Assembly: GCA_036897445.1 (NCBI GenBank) | Contig: JAYMTL010000041.1 | Coordinates: 62,001-126,000, forward strand | Direction of reading: 5' to 3' | Length of the DNA stretch: 64,000 nucleotides | Source: Pelargonium tetragonum | Lineage: Eukaryota; Streptophyta; Magnoliopsida; Geraniales; Geraniaceae | Shown here: in pieces, positions 50,296-60,160 of the stretch | Layout: each line of letters opens with the position of its first letter | Position numbering within the stretch: the first letter of the stretch is position 1 | Made by a program: the position numbers and the translations under genes | Notes under the pieces: model-generated | What the model was told of the DNA's origin: nothing | Database searches by the model: none | Seen by the model: only the letters and a program-made list of their open reading frames with translations

Positions 50296-50766
50296 TTGGT
50301 GATTGAAACCCTCTCTTGGATACCCACCCCTAAAATCTTTTATATACTTATAGAAAGTTTAAAGTTAGTTGTTTTCTCTCTATTATGTCACGACTTGTAT
50401 ACTTCTTACATTTTTTTGTCAAGAGTTTTTATTGGAGCACTCCTAAAAAGCTTCTCTATACAACTCTATACGTTATTAGGAAACTACTTTTTTACTAGAG
50501 ACCCCGCTAAATTCGTATTCTACGAGGATAAGAAAAGCACGTCGCCTTTTATTGGTGTAAAAGAATATTCTTTTTGTATAAAACATACATACTCTGGTTT
50601 GGTTAAACAAATAGATTTTGTATTTGTAAACCTTTTTTTCATAAAGCTAAGCTTTACTCGGATAGCTCTAAGGGAGGAGGTCAAATTTAATCATAAAAAT
50701 TTTAGCAGGCATGCTTCAAAATCCAAGTCCATAAAAATTACCCTATTCTGTGGGCTCTTGCTATAA
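50296..50766 (+). CDS. 156-codon open frame, hypothetical
   Basis: The longest open frame of the window. It opens at TTG followed by GTG and contains no ATG at all, so any standard eukaryotic start is missing. The peptide is rich in Phe, Leu, Ser, Ile and Lys, with two hydrophobic stretches in the first 60 residues (around KIFYILIESLKLVVFSLL and YIFLSRVFIGALL) and a basic C-terminal third. I recognise no family. The stop is followed at once by an A run and the palindrome GGGTACCC. Base use over the first 130 bases (CpA+TpG about 12, ApC+GpT about 17) is the mutated kind, unlike the 27.5 kb relic. About 0.03 to 0.1 frames this long are expected by chance in the window, so it may be an accident or a remnant with few breaks. 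I would not treat it as an expressed gene. Confidence 0.2.
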   Translation: MVIETLSWIPTPKIFYILIESLKLVVFSLLCHDLYTSYIFLSRVFIGALLKSFSIQLYTLLGNYFFTRDPAKFVFYEDKKSTSPFIGVKEYSFCIKHTYSGLVKQIDFVFVNLFFIKLSFTRIALREEVKFNHKNFSRHASKSKSIKITLFCGLLL

Positions 50767-52038
50767 AAAAGGGTACCCCTTGTCGGAAGCTAAACCCAGT
50801 TTTATACAGCTTCGGAAAAATTTAATAATGTTCAAATTCGAATTTCTAAATTTATATAGCTAAGGCCATACCTTTATCTTTGCAAAGTGTAAAAGAATCC
50901 GATTTCTTTCTATGCTCTCTATCTTACTATTCTAATCTATTTTGTGGATATAACTCTAAGGTATTTTTAAAATTTATGAGCTATATGAACCGGCGTAGCT
51001 GTGTAAGAATTTCAGTACGGGGCCCGCTTTAAAGAAAGTTTTATCTAAAGGTTTTTGCTTACCGCTTTGATTGACTATAGTTCAGCAAAAATGTATAATG
51101 AGTTCTAAGAATAGCAAAGATATAAGACAATTATTAAAAAGTCACAAATAGGAAATAAGAGCTCTGTTTATGAAATTATGAAACTGGGAGTAAGATGAAC
51201 TTACCTCTAAAATAAGGAAAGTCAGCTGTTAGTGTTCTATTCTTTGCTAGAACCCTCCATTATTCATATCAAAACTGAATTTTTCTATTAGTTTCGATTC
51301 TATTTTTTTTTTTGGAATCTTCTATCTAAGTGATTCTAAGTCTTATTTAATATAATATAAAGTCTTCTTATTACTTACATAAGTTGAGTATCAGAAATGT
51401 GAAAGGGGACCCCTTTTAATGTAGTAGGTCCTACAAAATCTTAGTGTAAATAGCAATTCATAGATTCAGATTGAGGGATTGAATTAACTAGTACTTTTTC
51501 ACAATTAAGAAATGCCTAGGTTTCATAACTAAAATGAAGAGTCAACCAAAGGAATAGGCTTATTCGACTGGAACGCACAAAATCTATATAAACAGATCCG
51601 TACTTTAGCAAGATTTGCATGATGAAAAAGACCCCCTGTACATAGTATTATAACATAGGAGTGCGTAAAGAGTATATGCAGAAAATATCATAAAAAGACT
51701 ATTGACACCCACTGAACCTATTACAAGGCGTCTCTCTCATTTACTAGTTAAAGCTTCCAGTAGATAGAAAAGGTGATTGAAAGGCGAGACAAGGATTTTT
51801 ATCTATTTCTAGATAATATAAATAGTACAGCTATACCTCCTTATAGCCTTAGTCGTACTATAAGCCCAGCAGGGTTTTTCCATAAAAGAAATACAGAAAA
51901 AAGAGACCAGACCCTGCCAGAACGAAAAGTTTGATTAAATCATGATGCGGAGTCCTCTTATATATAATCGGATAACTAAAAGGAGCTCAGCTCGTCTTAC
52001 AAATTTCAGTAATTAAGAATTTTGTTTAAGAATACAGG
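50767..52038. other. gene-free mutated DNA
   Basis: Contains the 12-base palindrome AAATTCGAATTT (50834-50845), the 15-base foldback AAAGGGGACCCCTTT (51402-51416) and an 11-base T run (51303-51313). No gene can be supported. Confidence 0.5.
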
Positions 52039-52362
52039 ATGTTAGGATTACGTATACTTTTTCCAAACTTCGAATTTCAGTACACACTTACAGGGAAAAC
52101 TGTTACCTATAGGAATGGTAATTTCTGTATCAGAAATCTGTCTCTCAAAACAAGTACAAAGAGAATGTCTCACTCTCCAAAAAGAGCAAACTCGTGTAAT
52201 TTGGCTAACGCTTCTCTTGTTGGCGGACAGTCTCATTTACCGGATAGACATAGACATGAGCTAGTTCAGTTTCTTGTAAGTAGCTTAGACCAGATAGTGT
52301 ATCAGAATTCTAAAAGCAGGTTTTTAAAACAGAGTAAATATCGAATACAAAAGAAAAGGTAA
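52039..52362 (+). pseudogene. 107-codon frame, doubtful coding relic
   Basis: Opens at ATG. The peptide is mixed and basic. A short piece, KRMSHSPKRAN (about residues 42-52), recalls the start of bacterial-type ribosomal protein L32, but the zinc-binding cysteine pairs of that family are absent, so I do not assign it. Base use (CpA+TpG about 29, ApC+GpT about 34, TpA/ApT about 1.2) is intermediate between the mutated bulk and the clean islands. Roughly one frame of this length is expected by chance in the window. The 3' end runs into dispersed repeat B, so the frame may be part of that element. The opposite-strand frame over 52048-52236 is a shadow. Confidence 0.2.
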
Positions 52363-52465
52363 AATCACACTGTAGATAAATGACATTCTGGATATAAACT
52401 TAACCTTTTTTTATTTCATCTGTATTCCTTTTTCTAAGCCTTTTTGAAATTCATTAAATTAAGGA
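52335..52465 (+). repeat. dispersed repeat copy B (unclassified)
   Basis: Shares with copy C, in the same order and at nearly the same spacing, TAAATAT (52335), CATTCTGGATA (52384-52394), TTTCATCTGTA (52414-52424) and a GAAATT-containing tail near 52446. The two 11-base words are 30 bases apart here and 27 in copy C. The ordered matches cannot be chance, although the bases between have diverged strongly. No ends are visible and the family is unknown. Confidence 0.5.
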
Positions 52466-55400
52466 TTTGCTCTCGTGTTCCTGTGTTACAGGGGTTTCCA
52501 ATTAAAGGTTTAAAGCTAAAGGCATTTCTCATAAGGACGTACAGAGCTTCTTAAATAAGACCTTGTTGTATAAAAAAGTGTTCTTGTTGTAATATATTTT
52601 CTAAGCTATAACTAGTAATTAGTAATTACAAGGGCAATAATTAGAGAAAAGTAGGCGAAACTTTACCTTGGGTGAATTTAGATCTCAGATAAAAGGGTAT
52701 TGAATTTCTCAAGATATACAAGGGAGTAATCCTATAGACTCTAGAAGATTTCAATTTATACTAGAGATATTTTAAAGCTCAGATCGAGATACCAAGGAGA
52801 CCCTATTATATTCAAGGGGCTTTAACAGAATTGGAATTTACTCTTTATTAATTTATAAAGGAACAAATCCTTATAAGAGTCTAAGCGGAAACCCCTGTAA
52901 CTTTATAACTTAGAAAGATAAGGAATATTACTGAATTTGTACTTTACGAGCGAGCCTTTCCTTGTAAATTGTGAGACTTTGTGACTTAAAGCGCTTAGGA
53001 TTTCCAGTACTGTGGATTGCGTTGTAGGAAAGTGTTAAGCCTCGTTAACTTATAAATCTTTTTTATAATGAGAAAGTAGATTTTGAGCGGACCCGAATCC
53101 ATGTAATTGAGTCCGGTTTTTTTAACTTACTAAAGGGTGCTTGTCCGTCAAAAAATTCAATTTTAACTAGATTTTGCCTAATAAATTGAGTGAGTAATCA
53201 TAAGGTGGAACTCGTTAAAGGATTCCAAAAGCTACCCGGTCTTAACTAAATAGGTACAGCGGCAGTCTCCTAGAGAAAAAAGATAGGTAATATTGCGACT
53301 TCTGTCCAAAACGCATTCTACTGGATATACAATCCTAGTATTGAAAAAGATGCCCTTAGTATAATTATAATTTACAATACAAGAAAATTTTTTATCTCTA
53401 GTTGTAGAGATGCGGTACTATAATTTGAATTTATTTCATTATCATAGTATTAATCCTCGAGGGAACGCTTCCCGCAAAATCGTATAAGCGAAATACCAAA
53501 GGGAACCCTAAAAAGTTCCTACAGTACTCTAAAAAAGTTTTCACTACACTAAAAACTTTTTGTTAGGAATAAAAGTCAAATTCAGGGTACTTTTGATCAC
53601 AAATATTCTAGAAGTAGCATACCAGATATTTGAGTCATTTTAACTTTAACTAACACCAAAGCTTTAAAGGGAGAGACTTTATAATTATAAAGTATATGAA
53701 ATATATTTATACTACAGAAGTAATACTAGAAGTCCCCTATGGAAACTCTTAAAAGTTGTTGCGCATCTACTAATCTAATCAAGACAAGAGCCTTATTCAC
53801 AAAAGGATCTGTGTTTACTAAAGCTGATACACATAAGTCAGTCTTATGAAATTGTTTCTCATAACTGTATTTTTACAGACCCGCATAGCCTTTATACTCA
53901 ATACCAACAATCTCGGTAGAAAGAACTCGCGTTTATCAGGATTCTTAGTGAAATGGGAATAGAAGATAGGAGGACAAAAAGCATGTATACACAACCTATT
54001 TAATTCTTTAATAAAAAGAAACCCCTTTGGTAAAAAAAGTTGTATCAAGTTTGACTCTCGTTGAACTTTTCATTTAATTAAGAAGTACTAAAGAAATTAA
54101 TTCATTCTTAGGTGTTAATATTCTGACAAAGTTAATGCATTGGGGTTTACTTGACGTCTTATTAGAGTACAAATTATACTTTACACAAAGAGGGACCCTT
54201 TCAAAAAAAAAGTAAGGAATAATAAGGAATCGCGAGAGCTTTGGGTGACGGTGGTAGTAAACTTAGCTTGAGAAGTTTTTCTATTTTATACAAGTGAGCC
54301 ACTTGCCATATCCTTAAAATTAGCCCCAAAGGAACACAATATCGGGTTTTACGTAAGGTATTTAGATCAAGTTCTTATACTTACTCGAGCTTTTGTGCAG
54401 TTCTCTAAAAGAAAAGCTTCTTTCTGCATCTTATTTCACTAGAATGCATCCAGTTTAAAGATGCAATAAATCATGGCTTTGTAAAGACGTTTTTAGCAAA
54501 AGGAGGCAATATCCTTATTCTATTCAGTACTTTAAGAGCTCTAGCAACAATAATATACCTTTAAGTGAGTTCAGTTAGATATACTTTTATAAATATAAGA
54601 GAAGACGTCTCCATACTTATGCCTTAGAACCCTGTTGAAAAGTATATGCTTTTTTAATAATTCTTACAGAATTCTATATAAGGAGCTTAAGCTCATTACT
54701 CAGGATTTCCCAAGGATAACCCGGATATCTATAACCGGGACCTTACCAGGGCTACAGGACTTAACTTATTTGATTTCCAGCTTATACCAAATTTCTGTCT
54801 TTATAGACTGAGACTTTTGTACTTACTTCGAGTATTTCAGAATTATCAGAATTTAAACACGTTCTACTATTAGGTCATTACTATACCAACGAGCGGCTTA
54901 ATCCACCATCTAAAAATGAAAAAGGCATAGTTTCTTATCAAAAACGACAAGGACCCGTTGTATGAAAATGCTTTCAAGAAAAACTTATGGGTACAGACAC
55001 TAAAGGCTATTACAAAAGAAGCTATTTTACTAATTTAGGGCCGGGGTAACCCACTTAAAAAAGGCAGATAAGAGTGGAAAAAGGAAATTGCTAGAATTTA
55101 GTAAAAAATCAAGTAAATAAGTACTCTCTAAAAAAATTTTTATTTACTGATCGAGCATTGGCAGGGCTTTACTTTTGTTCATCTATATAATGCCGCTAAC
55201 GGAAGGGGTAATACTTAGGCATTTTTCATAAAGACATGCTATCTAATCATCTTTAAGTTTAAGACATATAAATAAGACATAAAGTTCCACCTCATAAAAG
55301 TCTACAGTACTCTTGTTTGGTCAACCGAGGACTCCTTACATAGCTTGAAAAATAGGGCTGCCTATAATAAGAACTTTGTCTTGTGTATTATATATGTATT

Positions 55401-55869
55401 CTTATTCCGCGTTTAGCATATATCAATATATGGTTTACCACATGATCTTCGGATCGTCCCTTTTGAGATATTACCATGACTAAATCTTAATACTACTTTT
55501 TTATTTGTAGAAATAAAGGATAGATCCTGTTTAACCTTTATATGTCCTTGCTTCTACTACCCAGGATAAAAAATCATTACATACCAAGATAAGTAATGAG
55601 TAAAATGAACTTAAACTAAAGGGGGGCTAAACTAACACCCACCGGCTTAGCCTTAGCATTTAAAAAACTTCATCATGTGATCGGAAATCCATAAAATTAT
55701 ACTGAAAAGGATACTTCCTAGTAATGACTGCTAACTCAAATTCCGGGTAAGTTCCTATTGGATAAAGTTCCATAAAAACCATCGCCAGGGGAGATTAAAT
55801 AGCTTCTTTTCTAAAATGAGAATTGAAATGCATATCGACTTTAGATTTTATTATATTGGTATCTTATCT
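52466..55869. other. gene-free mutated DNA
   Basis: The hand count over 53041-53280 gives TpA 23, ApT 16, CpA+TpG 16 and ApC+GpT 24, the RIP-like state. Open frames reach 76 codons at most (minus strand, 54048 down to 53818). Nothing else to report. Confidence 0.5.
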
Positions 55870-56290
55870 TAGAGGGGATTTCTAGGAGAAAGAAGTAGAT
55901 ATTCTATATAGTAACGGAGTTACCTTCTGTAACTAGAATACAATTAATACAATACTAGAGAATATTATTGATAGAGTACTATAAGAACAAAAAGCTACAA
56001 GAAGAATACAATTTACTAACTCCTATTATACTAATTATTATACTAAGAAGTACTAAAAAAACAAAGAGGTATAGCTATAGCACAGATACGGAATGAATCT
56101 CCTGGGTCCTCCGTTCCCTTATTATATTATATATTATCCACTAGCTCTAATCTAACAAACAAGTAACTCAAAATCTAAGTCAGGTAACGAAGTTAAAGAT
56201 AAATCAAACAAATAGGTCAGAGAAAACAAAGTCAAGTAAAGCAAGAAGAGAAGCAAGGTCAGTTAAGTTGGGGGGAGTTCTAGTGTAAGT
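55870..56290. other. TpA-saturated low-complexity block
   Basis: Words of AATACA, ATTATA and ACTAAG type with few TpG, ending in a purine-rich run of AAGTCAAGTAAAGCAAG type near 56.2 kb. Same texture as the blocks at 8.8, 17 and 45 kb. No coding or repeat-end signal is visible. Confidence 0.35.
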
Positions 56291-56580
56291 AGGTCTATTT
56301 CAGAATACTACTAGCATTAAAACCCCTAGGTAACCTTCAGTCGGTAACTTTTTCTATGTACTTATAAGGCTCCAACCTCCCAAGCGAAAAACCCAAGGAT
56401 AAGATGACTGCCCGCATATTTACGTAATTATTTATAATAAAAAGAAGAGCTCTTAAAATGAATGCCATTCGGAGGTAACTTATTGACCTAAGATAAAATG
56501 GAAATTCTCCACTTATAAGATCAAGTAGAACACTTAAAAAGCGCATCCACAAGGAATTTTGAGAAATACACGAGTAATCA

Positions 56581-56651
56581 GGAACCAGTCGGTTTCGAAC
56601 TGACGCATATCAATTTTGCAGACTTATGCCTTATCGCTTGGCTAGAGTTCC
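56581..56651 (-). tRNA. tRNA-Cys(GCA)-like, full cloverleaf with mismatches
   Basis: On the minus strand 71 bases fold as a complete cloverleaf at standard spacing: acceptor GGAACTC with TGGTTCC, T8 A9, a 3-bp D-stem GCC/GGC, a 17-base anticodon arm with loop CTGCAAA (anticodon GCA), a 5-base variable region, T-stem GTCAG/CCGAC and loop TTCGAAA. The base after the acceptor is T, and U73 is the normal discriminator of tRNA-Cys. The wording TAGCCAAG..ATAAGGCA..GTCTGCAAAA is that of bacterial or organellar tRNA-Cys more than of the usual fungal nuclear one. Mismatches are C7-T66, A28-G42 and A52-C62, and the second G of the D-loop GG is A; the A52 and D-loop changes are what G-to-A mutation gives. 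It may be an organelle-derived insertion or a decaying gene; function is doubtful. No 3' CCA is encoded. Confidence 0.6.
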
Positions 56652-59600
56652 CCTTTTTAATGTAGTTGTGATAGTGCAAGTAGGATTTGTTAAAGGCTTA
56701 GTATAAACTTTTTGCATAATATAAAGTCTTTCTAGGGGAAGAAAGGAAATTGAAAAGTGATTAAAGTATAGCTATAGGCTTTATAGGACTGAAAACAGAG
56801 CCCTTTCCTAGAATAGAACAAAAAGGGTTTAAATAAAAATTCTATTTTAATAAGATTTAAACAATGGAAACAAAAGGATAACTAGGTGTACCTTTACTCT
56901 TAAGCTCACGCTAAAGGTTATACCGAAAAGTTACTACAAAGCGAGCCTGCTTTGACCTTCCTCTCTGGAAATAACAAGCTGGTGAAGGATTTGTACTTGG
57001 CGTAGAACTGCGCTGTCAGTGTCTTTCAAAACAGCATTTCTACCAGGTAAGGGGCATCTAACAAGACCCAAGCCCAATATTTTAGGGCCTTTTTAGTTGG
57101 GTGGAACCCGTCTTCAAAGAAACTTTCTTTCATTAAGAGCCACCGGCCAGTACTAAAATAAAAGAGGGTGCCGGCTTTCTGAAAGCTTAAATTTGAGTAT
57201 TGTTTTACTAAACTAGAATTAGACTTTAATTAGATTTTAGGGTAAAGGGATATAAAAATGCTTAATTAAGTAGGCTTTCTCAAACAAGAGCCTCAAAAAG
57301 AAATAGAACAGAACTGACCATAAGTTGTTTGCTGGAAAAAAGTCCGAGTTATTGTGCCATACTATAACTAATATAGTATAGACTAATAGACTAAAATTTT
57401 GAGATTAATATCTTTAAGAAGCCATTTTCCAGTGCAAGTAGCGCTCAAATGTATTGGCATATTCCCATTAGTATAGTTAAGCTAAACAGAAGTGCGCTAA
57501 GGGCTCTTGTATTTTCTTATTAAAACCCTATACATGAATCGATAAGTACTTACTCCTAGTAATTTTAATTGCTCCTTTAGCAGCTGCTTCTTATTTTGTG
57601 CCTGATGCAGCCCTTTTATTATGGATAACGACTTTCTAAGAGGAATGCTTTTTTTAGTTCACTTACAAGAAATTTTGCTCGACAGGACTTTTCTAAATTT
57701 TGAGCATTATCTAACGTTTTAAAAAGATAAAATTGAGTTTAAAACAGGTATAACTAGTTGTATAAGACTCCTACGACTACTCTGGATTTATCGGCCTAGA
57801 AGAACACAAAGTTATAAAAAAACCTTCAAGCAAAAAGGTCTCGCATAACAAGGGTTATACTCTAAGTTGAGTAAAATCGGGGTTGCTTTTATCTATTCTA
57901 ATTATATTGGGATAGAATTTGTAGAGGGGGAAGTATATAGATTTGTTAGTATCTCCCTTTGCGAGGCCTGCTTAAGTATCTGATCTAACCTCAAATTGCT
58001 TAACTTTTAAATACTACCTATAAACAAAACCAGGGCTCTCTAACAAAGGATAAAGGGAGCCGAGAACTCTGTGAAATGGTGCTAAACTTTCCTTTTTATC
58101 AGGTAACATGAACCCCTTGCGAAAGGTGAAAGTACAATGACACGATTGAGGACAAAACCCTTGAGTTTCTCGTTTAGGTATAAAAACTCCGTTGTATATT
58201 ACCTGGATTTTTACAAACCTAAATTAAGTATAAGTTTGTCGGTATAGCTGCTAGTCTAAACAAGTTCTTATATCTTATATAATTAGAGAGAGGATTTATA
58301 TACTTTCTGCAAAGTGCTAATATATTTCTAACAAAACAACTCTTTTTGTATCCTCATTACTCTAAAGTTTCCGAACGTTTTACTTGAACCGACACTGAAA
58401 CTTGACTTCCTTCGCTGAACTTTCTATACGTTTGAGATACAACGAGCCATTTTGAATTAACCGGGGGGTTTCTGTAAAGGGCCCTAAAAAACGGGTTTAT
58501 CATCTGATCCTCGTAAACTGTTATATATAATAAAAATTTAGAAAAGTAGGAGCAAATGAATACGAAGTGTAACAACTAGCTAATGTGTTCCATAGGGGTT
58601 CCCATAGTCCCCAACGTCCTACTAAAAGTTAGATATATAAGGACTTGGCTAAACGAAAATACTTGTGGTTTGGGAGCAGAAACTTTTTAAAATAGAAAAT
58701 CCATTTTTATAGGGAAATATCTTTTTAGTTTCGAGTAGCAAAGAATTGAATCTCGGACTATTGAAACAAGTTCCCTTTATACTTACTATAACACGGGTCC
58801 TCTAAAGGCAAAAACACAGGAGATTCTAGAGCCTTCTTCTTACCCTGTTAGATTTAGAAAATCAGGTTAAGTACAGGCCCCATAATCATTCCCGGTATGT
58901 ATTTTCAATTATACTGTAAAGGTAGCAATATCTTGACTTAAGAAACTATCCCTAGCTTGACTTGTTACCTTAACCCAGCTACCGCTAACTAAAAACAAAG
59001 AAGACTCTTTTCCTTTTTTACTTACTATATCTAGACTAATGAAAAAAATAGGAACTCTCCTGACCGAAAAACCTTTTATGCTTTTACTAATTTTAGTGGC
59101 GCATAATCTGGAATAAATAAAAAAAAGAGAATAAGAAGGGTGCTTTAAAGTTTTCTTAGGTTTAGGGTACTAGTATAAAGAGAGGTTTAGCTCCTTAGGG
59201 TCCCAGGGAATTTTCTAACTACTACTAGCTAAGGTTTCCTAAGTTTTATTGGAATTTTTGATTTGAATAGAGGGCCTAGTCGAAGAAGTTGTCATAGCTC
59301 TCATTCGTATACAGCTATCAAATCTAGTGATCCTTTATTGGGCTCTATCTTAATCTTCGTCTTCTTCTATGTTTCGATCTAAAATTAAGGTTAAGTTTAG
59401 GGAAATTGTGGTTCCAAGTCTCTTCTATTTCTATTTAAGGGGTAGGGTTATATAAAAGAAATTTTGTTTGTTGAAATTAATTAGATAATCTTCCTTTTTA
59501 AAGTTCTAAGACAGAGCAGAGGTATAGATGCTAGGGGCTTAAAAGTATGTTCTAAAGTTCCTTTTAAGGGGCCCCTAATTGCCTGGTGGGCGCAGTATTA

Positions 59601-59739
59601 GAAATTTGATTGTGGATTCTACTATTTATTAATTATAAGAGCAAGGCCTATAAGAATCTTAGGGTTTATCTAGGATCTCCCTGAATTTTATTCGAGCCGA
59701 GCTTCTTTTCCCTTTTGTAACAAAGGCGGAATGCCCTAT
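56652..59739. other. gene-free mutated DNA
   Basis: No supportable gene. An 8-bp hairpin ATACTATA/TATAGTAT (57359-57379) and the word AAAGGTAGCAATATC near 58.92 kb, which faintly recalls a large-subunit rRNA segment, are noted but within chance. Open frames reach 72 codons at most. Confidence 0.5.
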
Positions 59740-59870
59740 TATGGTACCCTATACTCTAGTATCTAGTAAGATATAGTAGTTGTAGTTTCTTTAAGCTTTG
59801 TTGCTCAATGTGCTATGGAGCTTATCGTTTGGGAGCTTATGGCTTAGAACTTTATAGTCTCTCTGTTCCC

Positions 59871-60160
59871 GACTGTAGTGCAACGGAGGGAGCTGGATAT
59901 GTAGTTACTAGAATATGCATGCACTATAACACCTACTTCTTCTGCTTCTTCTACTGACCTAGATTCCCTCTAAAAGGGTAAGCCACTCAAGAAAAATATA
60001 TAATTAACCCCTGTTAAATATTTGAAAAAAAAAACAGCTTAATAGATACCCAAAAAGCAATTAAACAGCATTCTGGATAGTAACTTCGTGTTTCATTTCA
60101 TCTGTAAACCCATTTCTTTTCTCTTTTATTACTGGAAATTAATGAATTGAATTATAAGTG
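59871..60160 (+). repeat. dispersed repeat copy C, the longest
   Basis: Joins the parts seen separately in copies A and B: the A-box-like start GACTGTAGTGCAACGGAG (59871), then TAAATAT (60015), CATTCTGGATA (60069-60079), TTTCATCTGTA (60096-60106), and the tail ATGAATTGAATTATAAGT (60142-60159), which differs from copy A by one base. A run of ten A lies at 60025-60034. About 290 bases with a pol III A-box-like start would suit a tRNA-derived short interspersed element, but LTR debris or another repeat is possible. Three copies in 12 kb and none noticed elsewhere in the window suggest local spread or a larger duplicated unit. Confidence 0.5.

Noticed and set aside
58915-58945. Word resembling a large-subunit rRNA segment (AAAGGTAGCAATATCTTG)
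   Set aside because: Only about eight contiguous bases match and no neighbouring rRNA helix is present.
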